Source: Calliopum simillimum
Taxonomy: Eukaryota > Arthropoda > Insecta > Diptera > Lauxaniidae
Direction of reading: 5' to 3'
DNA: 64,000 nt
Assembly: GCA_951812925.1 (NCBI GenBank)
Contig: OX638371.1
Location: forward strand, 116,769,124-116,833,123
In this document: positions 42,310 through 53,762 of the stretch, in pieces
Numbering within the stretch: position 1 is the first letter of the stretch
Layout: every line of letters begins with the position of its first letter
Notes under the pieces: generated by a model
What the model was told of the DNA's origin: nothing
Databases searched by the model: none
Seen by the model: only the letters and a program-made list of their open reading frames with translations
Program-made: the position numbers and the translations under genes

Positions 42310-44505
42310 CGATAAAATGCGTATAAATCGTATTGTAAGGTATTTCTTTCAGAAAATGAAAAGCTTTGCACATTTGGTTCAGATATATGCAAAATATATG
42401 CAATCTGAAACGACAGATGTTGGGTAGATGTAGTTCTTCCCAAAAGGAAAATTTGGGGTTCAAAATAAGCGTGTACTTTGTGTAGTGAATTACTCTGCAC
42501 CGTGAGCGTGACATTCATGTGCAGTACATAAAATGAGAGCCACACATCTCAGGATCATAAGGAAGCATGAATTATTCCAATTTTTTTTGTGATGATTTTT
42601 TTCTTAAAGTTAAGGGAAAAGCTTTGTAAAGTTTTTTGTTAATGAATAAAACTAATTCTTTTGCTACTTTTTTATTATATAATTGTTTAAATACTAAACA
42701 TATGCCATGTAGTTTTATTTAACCAAATTTATTTGAATGTGATGTTATACTCTACAACAACAAAAAAGCACATCATGAGCATTTTGCTAACGCGTGCCCG
42801 CTCGTGTAAGTTTTTAGGGTGCGCCTGCTCACGGGTTAAGAAAAGGGTAAAAACTACCCATTTCTGGTGGATGTAGAGCATTAAAGTTTTCTACAAAAAT
42901 ATTTCTATTATATTCTATTTTGCAAAAGTTTTCAGAACACGTCATACATCTCAGACGTTAGGATCGTAAAATTAAGTGTGTCGACTCAACACATGAATAA
43001 AAAACTTCAGAGGCCGATTAAAAAAAAAATTCGACCTGATCCAGAAAATCTGGAAGACTCATATTACTTATTTTTAGCCATATTTTCAGAAAATATTGAT
43101 TTTTTTTTTTTGTGGTGCAAAACACTGTATAGAACGCGAATTAAATAAATAAATAAATTAAAAATCTCTGCTTGCGAAAATATTTTGGTGACAAAGGTAA
43201 TATTTTAGCCATGCTTTTGGGAGAGACTTTAGAGAAACGGGTTAAGCAGAAGAACCAGCACATCATCGCAACAGAACGAACCAGGACTAAATCCAACGCT
43301 TAAGAGTGCAGATACTGCGCCTGATACAAGACTGCAATCTGGATTAATTGAATAACATAATATGTACTCGTACATATACGGTAATTTTAATTAAATTTCT
43401 TTAACCTATCTGACGAAAATATTTTCGTAATAAAAAATATATAAATTCTGTTCTTGTGAACGCACATACAAATATGTATGTAATAAGCCATAACAATTTC
43501 GAGATGTAATAAAGATACAGATGCTGTACAAATCTCTGTATCTAAAACAATATATCGCGAAGCAAAGTAAGTTAACAATGAAAACGTGATGCTTAACAAA
43601 ATTCATAAGGCACACAAAGAATCGAAAAAATTTCTTTAATTCAAAACAACAACAGCAAAGATATTACAACAACAACAATAACCAGCAACAAAAAGAATAA
43701 GAAATTTCGTTTAAGTCTTCAGAATGCCAATGATTAATGAATAACTTCATAAGAGTTTTCACTTTTTCCTTTTTACGGTTTAAAGCCGTGATTCCTAAAC
43801 GTGCAGTGCTCTGCAAAAACACATAAAAAATATTAACAACAATAGCGCTCCGCACTTGGGAAACGTTTGGAAACTACTGCTTTTAAGTAAAAAAAAGACT
43901 TCATATCATCTTCAGCGTTTTACCGTTGTGCGAAGACATAAGGTAATTTTTCAACTGACATGAACTTTGATTTTTTCCTCACGTTCATTACTTTTCTCCA
44001 GTGCTCCCTGCTACTACTCAATTTCTAACGTTCGCCTCAGTGTTGCCTCAAAAATGTTCATCTTGTCATCGGCAGTCATTTTTCATGCATTGCATTTGAA
44101 CCAAAATAATCGGAATAAATAAAGAGTTCAAAAGTATTTCAATGACTTATTTTTTGTTCTTAGTTTTGATTTTATTATTAAATAAAATACTTAGTTGAAG
44201 ATATTGCTCCCCAAATTATATAAACATTTTGAAGAAAACTTTATTTAACAAGGAGTCATTTTCTCAATTTTTTTGTAAGATTGGCATTTTACTCTAAAGC
44301 TATGTTTTTTCGGAACATCAATGTTTCAGTCATAATCGATCTTTTTTTAACCTCTTTTAAGGGGATAAAGGGATGGTAGAACTTCCACTCATTCAGCCGT
44401 TTTTGTTTTTTACAAAGACGAACTTTGTTGATGGTATTCGACGAAAGGAAGGATTCTTTATAAAAAATTGATAAAAATGTCTGGTATCGTTCAGATATCC
44501 GGCAT
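42310..44505. other. No gene seen; one fragment related to a distant palindrome
   Basis: Unique AT-rich DNA with CAA runs (43645-43690). The stretch 42880-43060 resembles one arm of the palindrome at 53763-55785 (see separate entry). No coding sequence was recognised. Confidence 0.5.
42880..43060 (+). repeat. Diverged half-copy of the 53.8-55.8 kb palindromic element
   Basis: The order TCTACAAAAATATTTCT, AGAACACGTCATACATCTCA, GTTAGGATCGTAAAATTAA, CAACACATGAAT, AAAAACTTCAGAGGCCGATT, AAAAAAAATTCGACCTGATC parallels 54858-55045 (TCTACAAAAATATTCCTCG, TGAACACATAATACATCTCA, GTAAGGATCATATAGTTAAA, AACACAAGAAT, AAAAACTTCAAAAATCGATT, AAAAAAAATCTGACGTGCTG). So that palindrome belongs to a dispersed family. 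Confidence 0.55.
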
Positions 44506-44509
44506 ATAG

Positions 44510-44925
44510 TATATATCGTCGGGTTAAAACTACAACTAGACATCTACATTTTTCATGTCTGAGAAAATAACTTTTTAAGATTTTTGAAATTCGTTTTTTG
44601 TATGGGATTTCGCAGTTTTCTGCTTTTTATTCTTTATATAAAATTGGATGGGGACTACATTTCAAAAACCCGACTAGACTGGGCTGTAGAGCCATATTTT
44701 TTTTATGCTTCTGTATACTTACCTCAAAGCATCAATATATATCTGTGGCATCAAACCAGAGTAGCTTAAGTCGGTCTTTGATCAGAAGGCAAAACAGTTT
44801 AAATTCGTTTCATAAGCATAGAACTCATGCTGCTTTGCAATGTTATCACAGATCGACTTAAGCTACTCTGGTTTGTTGCCACAGATATGTAAATGTCTAG
44901 TTGTAGTTTTAACACGACGATAATA
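44510..44925. repeat. Inverted repeat with nested 35-bp stem
   Basis: The outer arms TTAAAACTACAACTAGACAT (44524) and ATGTCTAGTTGTAGTTTTAA (44892) are perfect inverse copies. The inner blocks CAAACCAGAGTAGCTTAAGT (44752) and ACTTAAGCTACTCTGGTTTG (44857) are a second perfect pair. It is a foldback-type element without coding capacity. Confidence 0.72.
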
Positions 44926-45552
44926 TGTAATATGTCGAAAACTGCAAAAATTTAAAAACTTAAATTTTCCAAACTGTTTGTTGACCTCTTAAACCAAGTC
45001 AATTTTAGAGTTATTACTCTTTTTGAAAATGCATTCAAAGCAGCTTATTAAAATCGCTCGGTCTTAGAAAAATGAACGAATATGTACTTACTATAAAAAA
45101 TATGAACAAAAGCTAAATCCTAAATACAAAAAAAAAAGAAAGGTTTTTGCGCCTTTTCGACGTACGTCATCACACACTTAAGATGCTTTGAATTATAAAC
45201 CCAGCATACTGTGGGCTTAGCATAGTATTAGCTTTAAAAAGCCGCTTGGTCCCCACAATTTTCTCAAAAGTATCGAAGACACTGGCATAAGTTGTGTGTG
45301 GACCTTTTACCAGTAAGGCTCCTTCCTTCAGTTAAACAAGATTTACTCCAGAACGGCTTTTGCTAGTTGAAAATTCTTAACGGTTTTAAGAAGCGTATAA
45401 TATTTTCTAAGGAATATGTCAGATTGGTTTTCTAGATCAGAGTCATTAAAAAAAAGTTATAGCCATTTATTTCACTCATTCACGTCTAATGACAGTATCA
45501 TTACAGACAAGGAGATATAAAAAAAAAATATTGCAATGAAAAACTTTATCAT

Positions 45553-46015
45553 ATATAAAATATGAAAAAAATGTTTTTTCCCTAGCTGCTGTAGAGGGCG
45601 CCATCCAAAAGTTACTTTTTAAACGGTAGGAAATATTTTAGACCTCCTGTAACAGATTTTGAAAAATTCAAAATAGATTTTATTCTTGAGACCTAAAACT
45701 ATACAATAAGCTTTTAAATTCATACTTTTTTATATTTTAAAGTTTTTGAATGAATATTTATGAAAAATGCGAAAAAATTTAGGGACTTACCCTCAAAAAA
45801 TGCCCCGTAAAAAAAAGGCGGGGATATTATTTAAAACTTTCAGAGGCTTATTGCTTAATATTTTTTATGAGTAATCGAATGATCTATAGTTTTTTAAAAT
45901 CGGTCGAGTAGATTCGGAGAAAAATTTCCTACCAGTTTAAAAAGTAACTTTTGGATGGCGCCCTCTACAACAGCTAAGGGAAACTAAAAATAAAAACAAA
46001 ATTTTTTTCATATTT
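45553..46015. repeat. Inverted repeat around GAGGGCGCCATCCAAAAGTTA
   Basis: AGAGGGCGCCATCCAAAAGT (45592) faces ACTTTTGGATGGCGCCCTCT (45949). The match extends outward through CCCTAGCTGCTGT / ACAGCTAAGGG and inward through TTACTTTTTAAAC / GTTTAAAAAGTAA and GGTAGGAAAT / ATTTCCTACC. Arms are about 85-100 bp and the centre is weakly symmetrical. Non-coding. Confidence 0.72.
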
Positions 46016-46019
46016 CTTA

Positions 46020-49000
46020 AACAGTGTTTAACAATGTTCAAAAGAAATTTTGTCAATAAATATAATAGTTTTTTCATAATAAAATTTTTAAAAAGCGTTT
46101 TACTTTTCAATTACAAAAGCGAATGTCCCCTTAAATAAATACTTTATGATTTTGGTTTTTCGCACCAATTGCTATCTACATAACTAAAGATGATCTTCAT
46201 AGTTGTTTCAGTTGCTTTTCCAATTGCTTGATAACTTGAAAATTTATTTTTAACTTTTTTAAATTTTAATTTCAACAAGTTCTTTAGAAATTCAATATTC
46301 AAAATGGCGAAGTAAGCATGGCTTTGTCAGACCGTGTCATATTTAAAGTTAAAAATTTGTTTTTTTTTTTTTTTTGCTTACCAAGTTAACGAAAAGTTGT
46401 CGTCATTAATCTTCAATTGTAACAAAAATAAATTTATTCCCTTAGATACAGATACGTTCGTTAAAAATCCAATTTGAGTCCAAGGGCGGCAATCCAAAAA
46501 GGGACGGCACAACAAAAACACTAAATATTTCGTTAAGCACACAAATCTTAAAGATTTTCTTTCACACTCGAACATATCCGTTTTTGCATCTTTCTGAGAT
46601 TCTCGTTAGCTCAACCGAAAAGAACACTTTTTGCCACATTTTTGCCAATTGGGAAAAAGGGAAACTTGCGTTTAGAGAATTAGGCTGAATTAATTTGGTT
46701 TCGTTTTACTTTGTTTTGTTTTGGATTTTTCCACCCGCGGAAATCAGAGTATCTACGTTTAAGACGCTCTCAGCCGGTTAGTTTAGTTTGCAGCAAAATC
46801 TTTTACTTGCGCGATTGCGATACAAACGAGTTGCTACAGAGCACCAGCGCCACACTAGAAATTGCTGCCTGCAAGAACAAAAACGGCAAATGTTGGCAAC
46901 GCGCGCACGCGGCACAAACTGCAATAATCTGTGGCGGAAAATCAACGAAGCGAAAACGCTGATTGTGCACCAGGTTGCAGTGCAAACAACAACAACAGCA
47001 ACAACATAGATGTTGCAGCAGATGTTGATGATGATGATGAAGACAATGTTGGCATTGGTGTAAGACAACGACGACGACGACGACTACGACAATGACGTTG
47101 AAGAAATTCCTTTCATGGATGCATTTGCATACAAGTTGATAGATACGTTTGTATCTTGCACTTGGATGTTAACAACAACAACACAAACAACAAAAACAAA
47201 ATAATTGTAACAAATTAAAGGTTAAAGAAAGCGACGATTTGCAAAAGCATTTGTTGGATGCATTTCCTATAAAGCAGGTCTTTTCTACCATGCAATTAAT
47301 AGCACTTTGTTGAAGTAGGTATCTTTGAGATACATATGAAATTGTATAAATATTTGATATCTTGGCTATCGCTTTTAATAATTCACATGCTTTAAAAATT
47401 AAAAATTTTGTTGTTTTTTTTTTTTAACTCCACAAATCTTTTTTTAAATTTATTTATCCCCAATTTTTTTTTTTCTGTTGAATTTTGGGGCGCGTTCGAA
47501 TTTTTCTTCCGCGCACGTCACATTACACCACAATATCTGCTTTAATCGATTCGAACCGGTCTCAAGCACTGAACGGCACTCAACGAGAACAGGTCTATCG
47601 AGGCTCCTCCATGTCGGCGCACCAGGCAATTCGGTGAGACCATGAGTATTTTCCTTGTTTCACTCGTTTGTTTCAATTCAAATTGTTTACATTCAACAAC
47701 CACTGGAGCGTGTTTCATTTTGCATTTGTTCCACCACTATTTGTATTTGTGACTAACAATTGTGAGATACAAAACGTCTTTGAGTGCATCCAGTCAGTGG
47801 CGAACAGATAAAGTGAGAATCAACGAAATTCTTATTGGCAATTTTCTTCACCAGCATGAGAGAAGTTAATGGTGGTGGAAATTAAACATTTCTCACTCTC
47901 AGCTGGATTATCGACTGTCAGTTGAGTCAAAGGTTGATATGTTTTCTGTCTTTGTTTCTCTTTAGCTACTCTCTTTTCTTTGTATCTTAAGAGTTTTGAT
48001 GTTTGGTTTGGTTTTCATAAAATAAGTTTCAAATCATTTTACCTGTGTCTTTTACTATGTACTATATACTTTTTATATAGGGTGTATCGCATAAGGTTAC
48101 GAAGCTTCTTCTTGGTGATAGAAGAGGCCTAGACTAAAAAAAAATTTGCACCTGAGGCAGGTCTAAAATGTACGCATGGGGAGTTATTGGGTTAAAACTG
48201 ATTTTCTGATCTATCTTACAAAAACAAAATTTTTGGGTCACCTTAGCGTGTCAGTGAAAACTTTTTTAAGGAAAGCTTTTAGTTATTTGTATGACCTTTT
48301 TAAAAATGTATTCGATTTAAAGGGTTTGAATAGATTTCGCAAAGTTCTGGATCTTCAAAGTTGATATTTTACATTTTTTTTACTAATTTTTGACTTTGGC
48401 GGCCATGTTAGTATGAAAAAGGTCCTGTTAATATAAGCTTTTATATTTTTTTTTGTAATCCTCGTTAAATTTCCTTAAATTCGGTGGTATATACTAAAAT
48501 TAATTATGGTCAATGAATTCAGAGAGCCAAAAATTAAACTCAATAAGCTTAAGAACGCGTAGTGCTTTCTTTGTTACGAGTATAACTTAACATTGCTAAA
48601 GGAAACGTTTACAATAGGCAAAATGTTACGCAATATATTTCGTCGATAGTAAAAAAGAAAATTACTTTGGAAAATAGCTAATCAGTAGAATTCCCACATT
48701 ATCCCGAAAACTATATGGCAATCGCTGTGATGACAACCTTTTCTTTTCTCCAGCACACGCTGTCAATTATTTCAGTAAAATAAGTTTTTTAGTTTTGCGC
48801 ATTCCGAACGAGTATAAAACTTCAAGCGTTCACTTCCTTTTTTTCTACCAAGTTAGTAAGTCTTCTAGTGCGCATGCGCGCAGCTTTAACTTCAACGCTG
48901 ATTAAATCAGTGCATTGTTTGCCCACGAAATTAGCTTTGGATGTAGCTTTCTGTGTGCGTATGGACGTTATGGCGCACAGTGGAATTTTGGCGAAACAGA

Positions 49001-49150
49001 ATTTTTCGACCACCAAATTTCAAAATTGCAGTTTCATAGAGAAATTTTTAACTTGTTTACTTTTTCTAAAAAGTTTTATTTTGATCTCGAAAAAGTTGGC
49101 CAAAGTCGCTTAAAGGTAGAACGTGTGAAACTGATAAAATTTTTCATTGG
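46020..49150. other. No gene recognised; GC-richer CAA/GAC-repeat zone
   Basis: 46740-47110 is less AT-rich than its surroundings. It contains CTCAGCCGGTTAG (initiator-like), CAACAACAACAGCAACAACA, GATGATGATGATGA and GACGACGACGACGACTACGA. Such mixtures occur in fly 5' untranslated exons and introns. Frames here overlap on both strands and no protein family was recognised. 47500-47700 is similar without repeats. I note it as a possible non-coding exon or enhancer region only. Confidence 0.35.
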
Positions 49151-49189
49151 TGAATTTATATAAACTAGAATCGCCCAATGGTCAAAGTT

Positions 49190-50032
49190 TGACATCAAAT
49201 GTATTAAATAATTTTGGTACTTTTTGGACAGTTTCAGTACTTTTTATGCTATTTGGTACAAAATAGAAAAGCTCATTTATTATCCCTGGTACTTATAATG
49301 ACAAGTATGAAACGAAAAGATAACAAACTAGTAAGGCAGGTACGGGGGGTGTGCCCTCTTTACCGAATTCACTTAGATTTTACTCAAATCTTGCACTAAC
49401 TATTCCAAGTATCTGTCCCTAATTTGGTAGCACTATCTCAAATAACGCTTGCTTTTGCTTGTTTTAGATATACCTAGCCTTCATATCCGAGTTCGACTTG
49501 TTTTTGCTCAGAGCTTCTTTTTACTGTCCTTAGTAAATGAGTGATATTTAGTTAGATTATCTCGAAAAATGCTTTTGAGATTTTTTTTATATGGGAGGTG
49601 CCATTTTCTCTTGCCCGAGTTCACCTTGTTTTTGCTAAAAGTTTGAATTTACTTTTCTCAGTGGCTGACTTAAATTTGGTTGGATTTTCTTAAAAAATGC
49701 ATTCAGAATAGCATTTACAAACTTTTGCCAATATGTGATCTGCGGCGCACTCTTGCCCGAGTTCACCTAAATTTTGTTCAGAGCTTGCAATTGCTATTCC
49801 CAGTATTAATGTGTATTTTGGTTGCGTGTTCGTAAAAAATGCTCTTAATATTACGAAAAATATTTGCACAGACAGCCAGCCAGCCAGATGGACAGTCGGA
49901 CAGACGGGTATGACTAAATCGACTCAGGAGGTGACACTGATCAAGAATATATATACTTTTCTATACCTGCCACGCCTCCTTCTCAGCGTTACAAACCGAA
50001 AGACAAAGTGAATATACCCTGGATGTAGGGTA
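49190..50032 (+). repeat. Dispersed repeat with GACR and TA microsatellites (mini-me-like)
   Basis: The 3' part has CAGCCAGCCAGATGGACAGT-type GACR repeats. These are followed by GACTAAATCGACTCAGGAGG, CACTGATCAAGAATATATAT and TATACCCTGGATGTAGGGTA. A GACR tract, a conserved core and a TA tract ending in a TATACCC/GGGTATA hairpin are the hallmarks described for dipteran mini-me-type repeats. The 5' part shows diverged units of roughly 150-180 bp sharing CGAGTTCACCT...TTTTTGCT...AGAG(C)TT. It has no coding capacity. Confidence 0.55.
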
Positions 50033-50486
50033 TAAAAACATGAAATCAGTGTTAATCAGCTTTTTGTATTTTTCTTTGTGCTGTATCCTCTTATCAGCTC
50101 AGTGTGACCGCGTATTTTGTCGTTGTTAATATTGAAAAATTTTCACTTAATTTTACCTGGCTTAATGGCAAAATATTAAAATAATTTTAACTTTGTGCAC
50201 ATTGACACACAAATGCCTTTCTGATGGTTTATAATTCAAAGTCTTGTTCCATTTTTAACATAGTAAGAAAGGTAGGACAAATTTTTGTTTGCCTTTTTCA
50301 TGTTTAGATTACACAGTCCTGCGTTTTTGAAAAAGTTAAAAAAGTATGAAATGAGAGTATGTGATTTTTATGGATTTTTAATCGCTGAATCCGAACATGA
50401 CCTCCGATTTGCTCCATCACGTCTGAGATCCGAGTTATCCTTGATTTAAAGTGCAAGAAATGCTATTTTCAGACATACTTATGGCG

Positions 50487-50795
50487 TACATTCTGAAAGT
50501 AGTGTAGTTCACTTTTGATAGCGGCATTGAATAGCCCTGAGCTTCTTCTTTAATGCGTATTTTTACCCTTTTCAATTGAATCATTTCTTTTCGAGATATA
50601 ATTGATTGAAGTAAAGGTATCGCAAATCCCTGTAAAGGACTATATTCAATTTGTATACCTTTACTTCAATGGATGATATCTCGGAAACTAATGATTCAAT
50701 TGAAAAAATTGAAAGTACACTTTAAAGATGAAGCTCAGAGGTATTCAATGCCGCTGTCAAATGTGAACTACGAGTACACTACTTTCAGGATGTAA
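50487..50795. repeat. Inverted repeat, arms about 145 bp, short loop
   Basis: ATTCTGAAAGTAGTGTAGTT (50490) pairs with the inverse CTACGAGTACACTACTTTCA region (50768). GATAGCGGCATTGAATA pairs with TATTCAATGCCGCTGTC, CAATTGAATCATT with AATGATTCAATTG, and TGAAGTAAAGGTAT with ATACCTTTACTTCA. The loop is about 20 bp. It would form a strong hairpin if transcribed. Confidence 0.75.
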
Positions 50796-51145
50796 GCCAT
50801 ATGTACGTTGGCTTATCATGCCCATTTCTAAACTAGCCAGAACTGAATAAGTATGCCAAATTACTTGATAAGCTTCCCAACGTTATCTTTTATGCGAGGT
50901 AAGCGTGTCCGTTGATGTATCACGCCCATTTCTATCACGAATATTTCTTAACAAGCTATAACTTCTTAAGTGTGCCAAATTTTATTGTTATGGAAGTAAT
51001 CCTTCCAATTTTTTTGTGTCAAACCATACCATTGTGCGACGCGTCGCTTCCCAAGAGGAAAAATTTCTAGCGCTTCTGATCCAAGCACTTTAAAAGTGCT
51101 TGTCCCCATAGAAATTTAGAAGCACTATTACAATGATTTTTTATA

Positions 51146-51198
51146 GGGCTGCAGTAAGAACAACGTGAGTTCGAACCCACCCTGGGTGATTTTTTTTT
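51146..51198 (+). repeat. tRNA-like B-box half followed by T-run
   Basis: ACGTGAGTTCGAACCCACCC is a perfect T-arm (GTGGG-type stem, TTCGAAC loop). CTGGGTGA and a run of nine T follow (51190-51198). The A-box half upstream is not recognisable, so this is a 5'-truncated tRNA-derived piece. Confidence 0.5.
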
Positions 51199-51486
51199 CC
51201 GTTTTTTTATTTGTTTTTGCTTTATTTTTTTTTTTATTAAAATATTTTTTAAAATGGTTTATGTTGACTATATGAAAATTATACTAATTTTATGAACTTT
51301 AGTCAATGTTTTGCAAGAATCGAAAATTCCATGCATTTTCCAACTTAGAATATTATGACAATTAGGAGAAGATTCTCAGCCAATGGCTGAGCCTTACCAA
51401 ACAAACACAACATGAATGATGACAAAGGAGTATAGAGAATGAAACCACGCTACATGCATATAGGCACTTAAGCTACCAATTTTTCC

Positions 51487-51569
51487 GAGGGCACACAGCG
51501 CAGTCCGTTGATAAATGCGCTATGTAGAGAGATTGATTTCGAAAGGTTCATAGATCGATCCCGGCCTCA
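51487..51569 (+). repeat. tRNA-like head upstream of hammerhead copy B
   Basis: GGGCACACAGCGCAGTCCGT then TGATAAATGCGC is a degenerate A-box/D-arm, and GGTTCATAGATCGATCCCGG contains a broken B box (an insertion within GGTTC-GATCC). About 75 bp of A/T-rich linker leads to the hammerhead at 51639. This is the same order as at 40343-40520. Confidence 0.42.
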
Positions 51570-51638
51570 GACAAAAAGTTCAAACATTTTTCAATTGTTA
51601 TTTCATTTAATTTAAAATAAATTAAATAAAACATAAAT

Positions 51639-51684
51639 TGGTCTGATGATGGTTACGTGGCGGTAACCGAAACATATGTCACCA
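51639..51684 (+). ncRNA. Hammerhead ribozyme, type I (copy B)
   Basis: Order: TGGT (stem I), CTGATGA (51643-51649), GGTTAC/GTAACC stem II (51651-51656 with 51663-51668), GAAA (51669-51672), stem III ACA/TGT with TA loop, cleavage triplet GTC (51678-51680), ACCA (stem I). Relative to copy A, stem II differs at two positions and both changes are compensated (C:G to T:A and T:A to C:G). This copy has one extra T (51650) between CTGATGA and stem II, which may reduce activity. It lies inside a foldback element. Confidence 0.72.
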
Positions 51685-51963
51685 TAGCCATGTTCAGTAG
51701 TTTTTTCTCTTCTCCTAATTGTCATAATATTCTAATAAGTTGGAAAATGCATGGAATTTTCGATTCTTGCAAAACATTGACTAAAGTTCATAAAATTAGT
51801 AAAATATTTTTTATTCAACCTTTTTTATTTCACTTTTCTATTTTAATTTCTCATTTTTATTTACTTTTGCTTACTTAAATTGAAACTGATTGCACAATGA
51901 TTCTATGTAATGCTGCAGGACAACATTTGCTTAATATACAAATTTAATACTTCTTCATATCAT

Positions 51964-52070
51964 CGGGCGTTGGTGGAGCGGTCTAAAGGGTTGGTAAATG
52001 TAAGAAAAAAATATATAGCACGCGGAGGGTCGTGGATTCAAATCCTGGCGCGGCCAGTTTTTTTTTTTTT
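51964..52070 (+). repeat. tRNA-Ser/Leu-like sequence followed by long T-run
   Basis: GGCGTTGGTGGAGCGGTCTA is a class II A box (as in tRNA-Ser/Leu) and GGTCGTGGATTCAAATCCTG holds a perfect B box (GGATTCAAATCC). GCGCGGCCA and then a run of T (52057-52069) follow. The acceptor arm does not pair. It shares its upstream block and 3' layout with 35568-35647, so the two are copies of one SINE-like family. Confidence 0.58.
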
Positions 52071-52289
52071 CTTTTTTTAAATTTTATTGAAAAAACGCTT
52101 ACCGCAGCATTACAAGTAAGCGCTTTAAAAACTCTTTTTTGGTAAGGCTGCGGTAAGCTTTTGCTCGCTTACATCCTATGACATGCAATGTTAAAAAGAA
52201 AGTATTGTTCTTACGGAGCGGAAGCGCTTATTGGTGAAAAGGATGCACTTCAGAAGAGTTTTTGAAGCACTTCTTTTTCCCTTGGGTTA

Positions 52290-53385
52290 AGACAATGCAC
52301 ACACAATACGCGCCTCTCGCGAACACACATACGCAGCAACAACAACAACAGCGACTGCTAAAAGGAAAAACAAATACAAACAACCGAAAGTTAACAATGG
52401 AAGAACACCGTTACATTGTTATTTAACTATTAACGCAATAAGAAGAAGAAGAAAACAAGAGAAATTTCACCGTCGTATAAATTTTAATGATAAGCAAATA
52501 GTAAGCACTCTGAGCGAAAGAGACAGAGAGCGACAGAGAGAAGACACAAAGTTGCAACGAAGCGCGCAAAAGTGCTAAAAATCACGGCGCGCATGCGCAG
52601 TAAAAAACTGTAAAACGCAAACATGCGCCTAATGAGACGCACTCTTTGGCGGGGCGGAAGTGTTTCAGCGGCCATATTGTTTAATGGCAAAGTTAAGTAA
52701 AGCGTTGCGACAAAAGGCGAAGGTACCAGACACAGGCATAGGACATTTGGTCGCCACTTAATTTCTCTCCGTTGCATTAATTACCATCGAAATCAAGTTC
52801 AAGAAAGCATTTTTCCATTTAACTGTAATTCACGGTCGTTTGCTTCTTTTCCTTTGCTCCTCCGCTGCTGCTACAGTCAGTGCACGCAGCTGCGCATGCT
52901 CCACGCTGCGCATACATTTTGGCTAATTAAATGTGAGCCTCCTGCAATGCGATGCGACTCAAATTGACCAAAGCAATTAACGCGTGGTTTAAACTTTAAT
53001 TTGTTGCTTTGGCAGAGCAAACATCAGAGCGCCAAACTGTTATTGTTGTTGTTGCTGTTGCTGGTTTTCTTCGTTTGCTTTTGTTTTTATTTTTCACTTG
53101 CTGTTGCTAATTAATGCTAATCAGTTGGGATTTCTTACTGGTTACTTTCCCAACTTTTGCGTTTTTGACCGCAACAGAGAAAACACATTGTTGTTCTTTT
53201 TTTTTATTGTGCAGTAAAATATCAAATAAACCAAAACCGAATGCCATCAAAGCATTCAAGTTGAACACATTTTAATTGCATTTTTGTGGAAAGTCCGCTT
53301 AAATCCATTTAAGCGTTTAACATGACTACAAAATGCATAATTTTGCTAAACATCAAAGTACTTGGTAAAGATGCTGAGTGTTTTT
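52290..53385. other. No gene recognised; CAA and TTG repeat zone
   Basis: Contains CAGCAACAACAACAACAGC (52336-52354), a GAGAGCGACAGAGAGAAG purine tract (52527-52545) and TTGTTGTTGTTGCTGTTGCTG (53045-53065). The base composition is less AT-biased than the transposon-rich areas, so it may be older, conserved host DNA. No exon was recognised. Confidence 0.45.
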
Positions 53386-53387
53386 CG

Positions 53388-53655
53388 ATACTTTTGGTTT
53401 TTTGCTGATATTTTGGATGTTTTTCGATACTTTTGGACTACCGATATTTTAAACGTTTTTCGATACTTTTAGACTTTTGCCGATAGTTTGGATGTTTCTC
53501 GATACTTTGCGAGTTTTACCGATATTTTTGATATTTTTCGATATTTTTAAACTTCCACCGATATTTTTGAATTTTTTCGATACCGCCGGACTTTCATCGA
53601 TATTTTGGACGTTTTTCGATACTTTTGGAATCAGATGTTTTTCGATAACTTAGGA
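53388..53655. repeat. Minisatellite, unit about 39 bp, core TTTTTCGATACTTTTGGA
   Basis: Seven or so diverged tandem copies of a unit with TTTTTCGATACTTTTGGACT then TTTGCCGATATTTTGGATG. It ends about 100 bp before a 2-kb palindrome. The TTTTTCGA core is shared with the larger minisatellite at 61965-63025. Confidence 0.7.
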
Positions 53656-53762
53656 CTTTAACCAATTGTGAAGTGAGAAAAATATAAACACTTTTGTTGA
53701 TGTTTCTTCTTCAACCAAAAAATGTTACTACGCGTATTGAATTCGTCAACACTTAATGTTCT

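Larger units (their letters stand above)
51048..52285. repeat. Composite repeat: inverted arms, three tRNA-like parts, one hammerhead
   Basis: The outer edges TCCCAAGAGGAAAAA (51049) and TTTTTCCCTTGGG (52274) are near-inverse copies. GCGCTTC and AAGCACTT blocks follow inside both. Within it lie a second inverted repeat (arms 51240-51370 and 51700-51815, for example AGAATATTATGACAATTAGG against CTAATTGTCATAATATTCT), tRNA-like sequences at 51146, 51487 and 51964, and a hammerhead at 51639. It is best read as SINE-like units nested in a foldback element. No outer target duplication was found. Confidence 0.5.

Noticed and set aside
48822..49163. Small gene with about 80 codons
   Set aside because: Three overlapping frames on both strands of similar length; none resembles a known protein.
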